A stretch of 64,000 bases of DNA from Clostridiales bacterium (lineage in GTDB: Bacteria; Bacillota; Clostridia; Lachnospirales; Lachnospiraceae). The notes under the pieces are model-generated. The model saw only the letters and a list, made by a program, of their open reading frames with translations. It ran no database searches and had not been told where the DNA came from. Below, piece after piece: positions 28,910 to 37,342 of this stretch (its first letter is position 1; each line of letters begins with the position of its first letter). The position numbers were made by a program, and so were the translations under genes. The stretch is from NCBI GenBank assembly GCA_015655075.1, contig JAATFT010000029.1, positions 1-64,000 of the forward strand, written 5' to 3'.

Positions 28910-30307
28910 TTAATGCTTCCATTCCTTCGGAAGATATTTTATCGTATTATGTATCATATTCTCCACAAGTTTTACTACTTCTGCTTCCGTGGCTCTCCCT
29001 TTAACCAGCGGATCATTTAAGAATGCCTTTACAACCAGGGATTTGTCAAAGGTTAAGGCGGCCTTTAATACCGTCTCATGATTTTCCACATGGGGCTTTA
29101 TCAGTTTTAATACCTTTTCAGGCAGGGCTCCTGCAATGACTGGACGGATGGAATCCCGTTCAAAGACCGCATTGGACTCTACGATATCATAACTTTCAAG
29201 ATTGGTAATCTGCCGGTCCTTATTAGGGATATTCACATTACTGATAACCCGTTCCAGTCCGCATAATGCTTTAATCAAAAATATTCCTTCCTCACCGGAC
29301 GGCTTTAATTCCATATCTTCGCCGTTCACCAGCCTGCGGCTCCTGGCAAGACGGTTTTGTAAGTCCTCTTTCCTCCATGCCACCGTTGTTAAAGCAAATT
29401 TCCATTCCTTCACGGTTTCAGGATCCTTTAAGTACTCCCCACCCGGCATAAATTCAGCCAGATGACGGTCACCTGCCGCCGCAATTAAACCATATTTACG
29501 GAACAGATCAAATTTAACTCTGTGAGAACACTCAAACATACTGTTTGCCCAATTATTATCATTTTCATGATAGCCTTCTTCAAAATGGGTGTCCACATAA
29601 TCCCGGTACACCGGAAAAAGGTCAATACCCTTATAGGATGCATAATCAAACCAGGTAAAATGATTGATGCCTAAAACATTAACATAAATCTCTTCCCTTT
29701 TAATACCTGGAATTCCCAGAGCTTCTTCCGCGATGTTCTTAAGCAGTTTCTGAGTGCCGAACACTTCATGGCAGCAGCCGAATGCCTTGATTTCAGGAAA
29801 GACATAATACAATGTTTTTACACACAGGGACATAGGATTCGTATAATTGATAACCCATGCCTTTGGCGCATATGTCTTGATTGCCTCCCCAATTTCCAGA
29901 AACATGGGAATGGTACGAAGTGCCCGGATCATGCCGCCAGGGCCTGCCGTGTCGCCTACCGACTGATAGATGCCCAGGTCTTCCGGAAGATGGACGTCGC
30001 TCTCCATTTCATCAAAGGTTCCCGGCAAAATTGAAATAATAATGAAGTCGGCACCAGTAATCGCTTCCTTAAGGCCGGAAGCCACCGTATACTTCCATTT
30101 TCCGCAGGTATCCTTCCTCTCATACAACCGTTTTCCGATAATCTGATTACTCGTAGCCGCATTCTTATCCAGGTCATACAGGCAGATTGCTCCGCTTAAA
30201 GCCGGCTCTAAAGCCAGGTCCGTCATGAAGGTCCAGGCCCACCCCCTGGAACCGCCGCCGATATAGGATATTTTTAAATCTTTTACTTTGTTATTCTGAT
30301 ATTCCAT
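28910..30307 (-). CDS. GH4 family glycosidase (alpha-galactosidase/6-phospho-glycosidase type)
   Basis: ISYIGGGSRGWAWTFMTDLALE, INYTNPMSL, CCHEVFG, INHFTWF. Confidence 0.88.
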   Translation of the reverse strand: MEYQNNKVKDLKISYIGGGSRGWAWTFMTDLALEPALSGAICLYDLDKNAATSNQIIGKRLYERKDTCGKWKYTVASGLKEAITGADFIIISILPGTFDEMESDVHLPEDLGIYQSVGDTAGPGGMIRALRTIPMFLEIGEAIKTYAPKAWVINYTNPMSLCVKTLYYVFPEIKAFGCCHEVFGTQKLLKNIAEEALGIPGIKREEIYVNVLGINHFTWFDYASYKGIDLFPVYRDYVDTHFEEGYHENDNNWANSMFECSHRVKFDLFRKYGLIAAAGDRHLAEFMPGGEYLKDPETVKEWKFALTTVAWRKEDLQNRLARSRRLVNGEDMELKPSGEEGIFLIKALCGLERVISNVNIPNKDRQITNLESYDIVESNAVFERDSIRPVIAGALPEKVLKLIKPHVENHETVLKAALTFDKSLVVKAFLNDPLVKGRATEAEVVKLVENMIHNTIKYLPKEWKH

Positions 30308-30556
30308 TTCTGTTCTTCTCCTTTACTTCCAGCTATGCACTTTAACAGGCACTTAAATCGGATATACCTGGATGAAAACTGGTGTTATGTTTGTGCTAGA
30401 CAATGCTTATGTTAAGCATTATAATATAATATGATATAATAATCTTATAAAATATTGCTTCTTTTCTATAATTTTATAACTATATTGACCTGTCTATATT
30501 AATGTAAGAAAAACAATTTCATTTTTAATTTAGGCAATGGGAGTAGTGTGAATTAT

Positions 30557-30709
30557 CCCGCCAAAAACATGCGGGCCATTGGAAGAATAGCAAAAGCGGC
30601 TATTCTTCACGATTTATGCCCAAAAGGCATGGGCGTAATGTGAAAAATAAAAAGCATATTTTTCACCCATCCTTATTTATGGCAGTGCCGCATCTGTCAG
30701 CAGATGCGG
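30557..30709. other. Array of five consecutive perfect hairpins in AraC-gene leader
   Basis: Stems 30557-61/30571-75, 30582-91/30599-608, 30616-20/30626-30, 30640-49/30657-66, 30688-96/30701-09. Confidence 0.75.
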
Positions 30710-30768
30710 TATGCAGTGGTAGTTGGTATGATAAGATAAATCAGCATGATAAACGGAGGTATTCTTTT

Positions 30769-31674
30769 ATGAGACGAGTTGTATTTGAAGAAACCATGGA
30801 TGGCATCTGCATTGACCGGATTATCCGTAATTACGAATATAACATGCCCTCAAAGCATGTTCACGACGAATATGAAATTTATTATCTGCTGGAAGGGGAA
30901 CGCTACTATTTTATTGAAAATCAAACTTATCTTGTGAAAGAGGGAAGTCTTGTTTTTATCAATAGAGGCCAGATTCATAAAACCGGAGTTGCCGGCGGCA
31001 AGTCATATCACGACCGTATTTTAATTGAATTAAAAGCAGAACCCTATCAAACCTTCCTCTCATCCTCCCTGGGTATTTCCCTCTCCCAATTTTTCTCCTC
31101 CAATTATGGGGTGTTAAAATTGGACGGCAGCGGACAGCACTATGTGAAATGCCTGCTTTTGGGTATTGCAGAAGAACTCCATCAGAAACAGCCTCATTAC
31201 ACCGCTATGGCCATGATGAAAATGAACTCCTTATTAATCTATGTATTAAGGACTAATATGCGGGATAATTCACAGCAGATCTCAAACCTTGCCATGACGG
31301 CAAAACACAAGAAGGTCAGCGAGGTAGCCTCCTATATCATGGCCCACTCTGCACAGGCAAGATCCCTAGATGACCTCGCCAAACGTTTTTATATCAGCAA
31401 GTGCTATCTCAGCCGGATTTTTAAAGAAGTGACCGGTTTTACCGTAAGCGAGTATATTAACATTAACCGTATCCAAAAGGCTAAGAAAATGCTTCTAGAT
31501 ACCGACTTAAGCATAACGGAGATGGCCGCTTCCCTGGGTTATGAAAGTATTACCTATTTTGAAAAGGTGTTTTTTAATTTTACGGAAACCTCCCCTTTAA
31601 AGTACCGTAAGCAATACAGAAAAATGGCGCAGCCCATCCGGGATAAAAAGACGGAGCAGGAAGGAGATTCCTGA
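30769..31674 (+). CDS. AraC-family transcriptional regulator
   Basis: Cupin-like N-terminus and C-terminal DDLAKRFYISKCYLSRIFKEVTGFTVSEYININRIQKAKKML; Met preceded by GGAGG. Confidence 0.9.
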   Translation: MRRVVFEETMDGICIDRIIRNYEYNMPSKHVHDEYEIYYLLEGERYYFIENQTYLVKEGSLVFINRGQIHKTGVAGGKSYHDRILIELKAEPYQTFLSSSLGISLSQFFSSNYGVLKLDGSGQHYVKCLLLGIAEELHQKQPHYTAMAMMKMNSLLIYVLRTNMRDNSQQISNLAMTAKHKKVSEVASYIMAHSAQARSLDDLAKRFYISKCYLSRIFKEVTGFTVSEYININRIQKAKKMLLDTDLSITEMAASLGYESITYFEKVFFNFTETSPLKYRKQYRKMAQPIRDKKTEQEGDS

Positions 31675-31795
31675 TTTTTCTGTCTCCTTTTTTCATTCTC
31701 CCAAAGTAACTGCGCTGGACGCTGATGTTTCGCAAACGAAACTCTTTTGACAAAGGGGATATTTCCCGTGTGTTTCTTTGGATTATTCCTTAACA

Positions 31796-31905
31796 GATAA
31801 GTTCTCATAATAGAACTTATCAGAAGATATCTTTTTATCTTCTGATAAAAGGCGGTGTTTTTACCGCCGTGCATCCGATTATAGGAACATGATTTTCGTT
31901 TCTAT
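31796..31905. repeat. Multi-hairpin repeat (family R3), copy A
   Basis: Shares TTATCAGAAGAT...ATCTTCTGATAAAAGGC...GCCGTGCATCCGATTATAG with the inverted copy at 55474-55563. Confidence 0.75.
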
Positions 31906-33436
31906 ATTCGAAATAATCAAAATCTGCATGACATCCCCTTCCGGTCATGTCATGGCAATACATTCCAAAGTGCGCTCCGGTAAAACCGCGGCAATGTTCG
32001 TCGGTTAGAATATCCGTAGCAAAATTCCCCGCCGCCTCCCAGTTTAATGAATCCTGGGAATAGGAAAAATAAGCTTTTTCTCCCCTTTCATCGGTCCGAA
32101 TCTTAAGATATAACGGAATGTCCGGTTTAAGCGGGATTGGATCGATCTCATCGGCAATGACGCCGCCGTCACTTTTTAGCAGTACAAGTACTTCCCCTCC
32201 TGATTCCTTTGCGGTCTTGCCAAAAATATAAAAATTCATTGCATCATAAAAATAGGTCAGGCCGGCCAACTGTTCCGGCCCGGAAGGCTTAAAATCCATG
32301 GCCGTCTCTACCCGCACCTGATATTCGCTTTGTTTTACGGCCACCATGGTAACCCTGTGAAGGGAATTTAAAGATTCCTGTCCATAAAGGCGCAGATATC
32401 CCTTTCTTTCCCTTAAGCTGGCCTTACCGCCCAGGGGGATTCTCGGAGTTACATAGGCAATGTTAAGCTCCTCGTCATTAAAATCATCCTTAACCGGCAT
32501 TGGCAAAAAGGGATGCTCTTTCGTAAAAGCAGGTTCCTCCACATACTCTGCCGCCCAATTACCGCCGTGGGAAAGTCTTAACCAACCGTCCTCATTCCAG
32601 TAAACCTTCTGGATTGCCGTCTCTCTTCCTAAAAGACAGGAAGTGCTTCCCCTGGGGGGTCTTGCACAGAGATGGACCATATACCATTCCCCCCGGGGCG
32701 TGTCGGTAAAGTCTGCATGGCCGCATTTTTTAAGGCTTCCTCCATCCTCATTTTTTGACGTAAGCATGGGATTTCCCGGATCCACTTCATAGGGCCCCCG
32801 GATGCATCTGGATCTTGCCTGGGTGACACAATGTCCATAACCGGTCCCGCCCTCCGCCACGATAAGATAATACCAGCCGCCAATACGGTAAAGATGAGGA
32901 CCCTCCGTGTATCCTGCCTCCGTGCCGGAAAAGATGTTCTTAATTTCCCCGGTAAGTTTCCGGTTTACCGGATCATATTCCTGGAGTAATATTCCTTTGA
33001 ATCCATTTCGCATATTCACCAGATATTTCTTCCCGTCCCTGTCATGAAAAAGGGAAGGATCGAATCCGGAGCTGTTTAAATAAGCTGGTTCCGACCATTC
33101 TCCGTAAATATCCTCCGTCTGTATGATAAAATTATGATTGTTATAATAACGTCCCTTTTTCGTTTTGACATCGGTATAAACCAGATAAAAAACGCCCTTG
33201 TCATAGCTAAGACACGGCGCCCAGACTCCTCCCGAAGGAGGATCTCCTATCATATTTAACTGGCTTATACGGGTCAACGGTGACGGAAGCTGCTCCCAAT
33301 GCTTTAAATCCCCGGAATGAAATAACTTAACACCGGGCCACCATTCAAAGGTGGAGGTGGCAATATAATAATCCTCCCCTGCCCGGATAATACTGGGGTC
33401 CGGACAAAAGCCCCTCAAAATAGGATTCTTAATCAT
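31835..33436 (-). CDS. GH43 family glycosidase (beta-xylosidase/arabinofuranosidase type)
   Basis: NPILRGFCPDPSIIRAGEDYYIATSTFEWWPGV..., SSGFDPSLFHDRDGKKYLV, TEGPHLYR. Confidence 0.92.
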   Translation of the reverse strand: MIKNPILRGFCPDPSIIRAGEDYYIATSTFEWWPGVKLFHSGDLKHWEQLPSPLTRISQLNMIGDPPSGGVWAPCLSYDKGVFYLVYTDVKTKKGRYYNNHNFIIQTEDIYGEWSEPAYLNSSGFDPSLFHDRDGKKYLVNMRNGFKGILLQEYDPVNRKLTGEIKNIFSGTEAGYTEGPHLYRIGGWYYLIVAEGGTGYGHCVTQARSRCIRGPYEVDPGNPMLTSKNEDGGSLKKCGHADFTDTPRGEWYMVHLCARPPRGSTSCLLGRETAIQKVYWNEDGWLRLSHGGNWAAEYVEEPAFTKEHPFLPMPVKDDFNDEELNIAYVTPRIPLGGKASLRERKGYLRLYGQESLNSLHRVTMVAVKQSEYQVRVETAMDFKPSGPEQLAGLTYFYDAMNFYIFGKTAKESGGEVLVLLKSDGGVIADEIDPIPLKPDIPLYLKIRTDERGEKAYFSYSQDSLNWEAAGNFATDILTDEHCRGFTGAHFGMYCHDMTGRGCHADFDYFEYRNENHVPIIGCTAVKTPPFIRR

Positions 33437-33613
33437 AATTTCCTCCATTCCTGCGCACGTTTCTTGCGCCTCTGAAGTTTGTGCCGAGAATTACACAGAC
33501 ACAAATTTTGTGAGTAAAAGATTTTTCAAATCTTTCACTCTTTTTACCCGCCGCCACCCAAACTTGTTCGCAGCACCGCCGCAAATAAAGCGGCAGACGT
33601 TTCTTTTTCATAA

Positions 33614-34462
33614 TTAACCCTTCAGACCGCTGGTGCTGATTCCTTCTGTTAAATACTGGTTAAAAAACAGGAAGATTAAAAATACCGGTATCAGGGATAA
33701 GGTTGACATGGCAAACATGGCACCATAATCCGTCGCGGAAGAAGAATCCGCAAAAAGCTTCAGGGCTATGGATACGGTATAGGACTGGGGTTTACTCAAA
33801 TATACCAGAGGTCCCTGGAAATCATCCCACTTCCAGTAAAATTGGATAATGATCGTGGTTATAACTGCCGGTTTTAATAATGGCAGAATAATGTATGAGA
33901 AAATTCCATATTTGCTGCATCCGTCCACAAATGCGGCTTCGTCCAGCTCTCTCGGAATGCCTGCCATAAATTGCATCATCTGATAAATAAAAAATGCCTG
34001 TCCCAAAAAGTGGGGAAGTATTAACGGGATAATGGACGGAACCAGCCCCAGGGAATTATAGAGAACATATTGAGGAATCAAAAGCACCTGCCCGGGCAGT
34101 AATAATGTCATTATCATAAGAGTAAAAAGTAATTTTCTCCCTAAATATTTAAGTCTGGAAAAGGAATAAGCGATACAGGCAGAACTTAATACGGTGGCTG
34201 CCGTGGATATTCCGGCTATTATAAATGAATTGGCAAAGAAGGTGCGAAAGCTTGTTCCGCCGAATCCCTTCCATCCCCTTGCAAAATTGTCCCATCTTAA
34301 GTGGGGCGGAATCAGATTAAGGGAATCATTAAGAATCTCCGTATTATTTTTAAGGGATCCGCTGATCATCCATAAAACCGGATAAACCATAATGAACCCT
34401 GTAATAAGAATTAAAACATGATATATATATCTATTTAATACTTTCCTGGTTTTTGAATTCAT
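33614..34462 (-). CDS. CUT1 sugar ABC transporter permease (MalG-like)
   Basis: ELDEAAFVDGCSKYGIFSYIILPLLKPA EAA motif. Confidence 0.92.
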   Translation of the reverse strand: MNSKTRKVLNRYIYHVLILITGFIMVYPVLWMISGSLKNNTEILNDSLNLIPPHLRWDNFARGWKGFGGTSFRTFFANSFIIAGISTAATVLSSACIAYSFSRLKYLGRKLLFTLMIMTLLLPGQVLLIPQYVLYNSLGLVPSIIPLILPHFLGQAFFIYQMMQFMAGIPRELDEAAFVDGCSKYGIFSYIILPLLKPAVITTIIIQFYWKWDDFQGPLVYLSKPQSYTVSIALKLFADSSSATDYGAMFAMSTLSLIPVFLIFLFFNQYLTEGISTSGLKG

Positions 34463-34478
34463 TTACGGCACCCTCCTG

Positions 34479-35387
34479 TTAATTTCCCGCTTCACTGAAT
34501 ACCCAGTGCTTTGAGCTTTTAAATATCACCAGGGTAATCAGGCTCATGATTGCCAGCATAACCCATGACATTGCACTGGCATAACCCATGTCATAATATT
34601 CGAAAGCATTGTCATACACATACAATGCATAAAAGTTAGTCGCATCGTTAGGACCGCCCTGGGTAATAACAAAGGCCTGGGTAAATGACATAAAAGCAGA
34701 GATCGTCTGCATAATCAGATTATAAAGAATAACCGGGGACAGTCCCGGCAATGTAATATGCAGGAAGGCCCTGAAACGGTTTGCACCGTCAATTTTTGCC
34801 GCTTCGTAATAAGTGCCCGGGATTTGTTTCAGTCCCGCGGCAAATATAATCATACTGGATCCAAACTGCCAGACTGTCATAAGGATTAAAGGAATAAGAG
34901 CCATTTTTTGGTCACCAAACCAGGAAACCGCCTTTATATCCACAATACCAAGTATCTGGTTAATTAAACCCTTCCTTGAAAATAACTCCTTCCACACCAA
35001 AGCAACTGCAATACTTCCGCCAATTAAAGAAGGGACATAAAACAACGACCTGTAAAAACCGGTCAATTTCGTTGTGCGTGTCAATATCATCGCAACGAAT
35101 AACGCAAAGCACAACTTTGACGGAACGGAAAGCAAAACATATCTTAGTGTTACCTTAAGAGACTTCCAGAATCTCTCGTCATGAAGCAGACGCATATAAT
35201 TATTGGCGCCAATCCAGGATTCTTTTTGAATTAAATTATAATCAGTAAAAGAATAATACAAGGAAGACACAATCGGTATGAGTGTAAATCCTAAAAAGCC
35301 TATAATAAACGGCAGCGCAAAGACATACCCTACCGTACTTTCCCTGTAAATAAACTTTCTTGCAGCGCTCTTAACATTTCCTTTCAT
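34479..35387 (-). CDS. CUT1 sugar ABC transporter permease (MalF-like)
   Basis: YYEAAKIDGANRFRAFLHITLPGLSPV EAA motif. Confidence 0.92.
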   Translation of the reverse strand: MKGNVKSAARKFIYRESTVGYVFALPFIIGFLGFTLIPIVSSLYYSFTDYNLIQKESWIGANNYMRLLHDERFWKSLKVTLRYVLLSVPSKLCFALFVAMILTRTTKLTGFYRSLFYVPSLIGGSIAVALVWKELFSRKGLINQILGIVDIKAVSWFGDQKMALIPLILMTVWQFGSSMIIFAAGLKQIPGTYYEAAKIDGANRFRAFLHITLPGLSPVILYNLIMQTISAFMSFTQAFVITQGGPNDATNFYALYVYDNAFEYYDMGYASAMSWVMLAIMSLITLVIFKSSKHWVFSEAGN

Positions 35388-35462
35388 TTAGGAGCCTCCT
35401 TATGTCCATTGAAAAAGTATCATTTTATTGAATTAGAATTCTTACACTACAGTAAAAAGTTC

Positions 35463-35525
35463 TAGAGTGTGTTTGAAAAATACTTGTGCCGGGCCGGACG
35501 CTCCTGATTTTTCAAACACAATCTA
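35463..35525. repeat. MITE M5 (63 bp internally deleted copy)
   Basis: TAGAGTGTGTTTGAAAAATACTTGTGCCGGGC...GATTTTTCAAACACAATCTA. Confidence 0.75.
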
Positions 35526-35564
35526 ATTCACATTCTTACTTCAATTTATTTAAATTGCACGAAT

Positions 35565-36896
35565 CTATTCAAACTGGGACTTTGCAAACTCATAGAAGCC
35601 TTTTGCACCATCCTCTGCCGTAAACTCGCCGTAAATAACCTTCTGGATAATTAAATCATAGTAATCTTCAATTGCCTGATAAGGTTCCGGGCTGACAGGG
35701 TTGATTTCTCCCACTTCAAAACTGCCGACTAAATTAACAAAATCGTTGGCGGCAACCTCTTCCGATGATAAATCAGGAACCTGGACTTCGGTTACGTTAG
35801 AGAAAATGGACATACCGCGTTCACCGGCTAAGATCTTATTGGCCTCTTCATCCGTCCAGAAGAAATTCAGGAATTCAGCCGCCTCTTCCGGATATTCGCA
35901 GTCTTTTGAAACACAAAACATCTGAGAGGACTGAATTGCCGCACCGGCAGGGCCGTCCGACGTTTTTCTCGGTATCGTCGCCAATTTTAATTCTCTGCCT
36001 GCAGCCTGGGACAATGCGATAAACTGATTACTTGCCACCCAGGTCATGGCAGCTTCGCCGGTTACCAGGTAATCGCCTTCAATATCCTTGATTTCTGAAA
36101 TAGCGCCGGGATCCGGATATGCTCCTGATTCCGTAAGGTCTGCCCTCATCTGGATGTAATCGGTCAGCAGGCTGTAATCGTCAAAGCCAAGTCCGTCATT
36201 GGTAAGAGCATAGAAATTTAAATTAATATCCGACTGGGAAATTCCGCAGCTGCAACCGGCGACAAAATCATCAAATTTAGAGCTCCCATAAATTTTTAAT
36301 TTTTCATGTATCGTATTACATGCCTTAGCATAATCATCCCAAGTCCAGTTCTGATCCGGTTCTGCGACTCCCGCTTCTTTAAACATCGCAGGATCATACG
36401 CAACACCGTAGGTATTAACGCCGTTGGAAATACCAATCTGCTTGCCTTCATACTGGGTCGTTTTTAAGAACGTATCCGTTGTATTGGATGTATCAATAAC
36501 ACCGGAAGCTATGTAGTCGTCCAAAGGAACTATTTTGCTTAGGTAAACAGGAAAATTACCGCCTAACTGGAACATATCCCATACTTTATCGGAAGCTACC
36601 AATGTATTGAGCTTTGTAAAATAACCGTCAGAATCATAGAATTCATATTCAATGTCTATATTGGAATGCTGCTTCTCATACATCTCAATCACCTCAATTG
36701 TCTTGTCATGACGGGCTTGAGAACCCCACCATGCCATACGTAAAACAATCTTTTCCCCATCGGATGATGTTTCAGCTGTATTATTGCTATTTCCTGACTG
36801 ATCAGCACTGGTATCTGTTTCCTTACTCTTACAAGCTGTCAATGATAAGATAGTCAAAATAGCTAAAAATAAAACTAATACTCGTTTCACTTTCAT
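35565..36896 (-). CDS. Sugar ABC transporter substrate-binding lipoprotein
   Basis: Lipobox LTACKSKE; extracellular solute-binding family 1 features. Confidence 0.92.
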   Translation of the reverse strand: MKVKRVLVLFLAILTILSLTACKSKETDTSADQSGNSNNTAETSSDGEKIVLRMAWWGSQARHDKTIEVIEMYEKQHSNIDIEYEFYDSDGYFTKLNTLVASDKVWDMFQLGGNFPVYLSKIVPLDDYIASGVIDTSNTTDTFLKTTQYEGKQIGISNGVNTYGVAYDPAMFKEAGVAEPDQNWTWDDYAKACNTIHEKLKIYGSSKFDDFVAGCSCGISQSDINLNFYALTNDGLGFDDYSLLTDYIQMRADLTESGAYPDPGAISEIKDIEGDYLVTGEAAMTWVASNQFIALSQAAGRELKLATIPRKTSDGPAGAAIQSSQMFCVSKDCEYPEEAAEFLNFFWTDEEANKILAGERGMSIFSNVTEVQVPDLSSEEVAANDFVNLVGSFEVGEINPVSPEPYQAIEDYYDLIIQKVIYGEFTAEDGAKGFYEFAKSQFE

Positions 36897-37264
36897 AAAA
36901 AAAATACCTCCTCATAATTTGTATATATATTACATTAAAACAATACAACCAATCTATGATATAGTCAATATATAACGATTATTTCCATAAAAAATTTTGA
37001 ATATATTAATTTTTATAACTATATTTACTTCCTGATATCTGAAAAAATTGTTAATCCTATTAAGTTTCGTTAAAAATACGGGAATATCATATTGCCAATA
37101 TAATATTGCAGATATATTACAAAAACGATATGAATATTTATAGTTTTTTAGGCAATATATTGAATTCTTTCTAGACACCTAAATTTTTTTAAGTGAGGGT
37201 CAGAAAATGAATACAACTAATTAATTAAAATATGTAGAATAAGCAAAAAACATGTAGAAAATAT

Positions 37265-37322
37265 AAAATAAACCTTTAAATCTAAGATAATATATAAATT
37301 ACTTAGTTTAAAGGTTTATTTT
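37265..37322. terminator. Long AT-rich hairpin, possible terminator of GH gene
   Basis: AAAATAAACCTTTAAA ... TTTAAAGGTTTATTTT 16-bp perfect stem plus inner CTAAG/CTTAG. Confidence 0.6.
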
Positions 37323-37342
37323 ATTACGAAGTCTTATTAAAT

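Noticed and set aside
30616-30768. N-terminal extension of the AraC ORF
   Set aside because: Covers the hairpin array; the Met at 30769 has a good GGAGG site, so the extension is probably leader.
33429-33611. 60-aa minus ORF upstream of GH43
   Set aside because: Spans the hairpin cluster and overlaps the GH43 start; likely non-coding.
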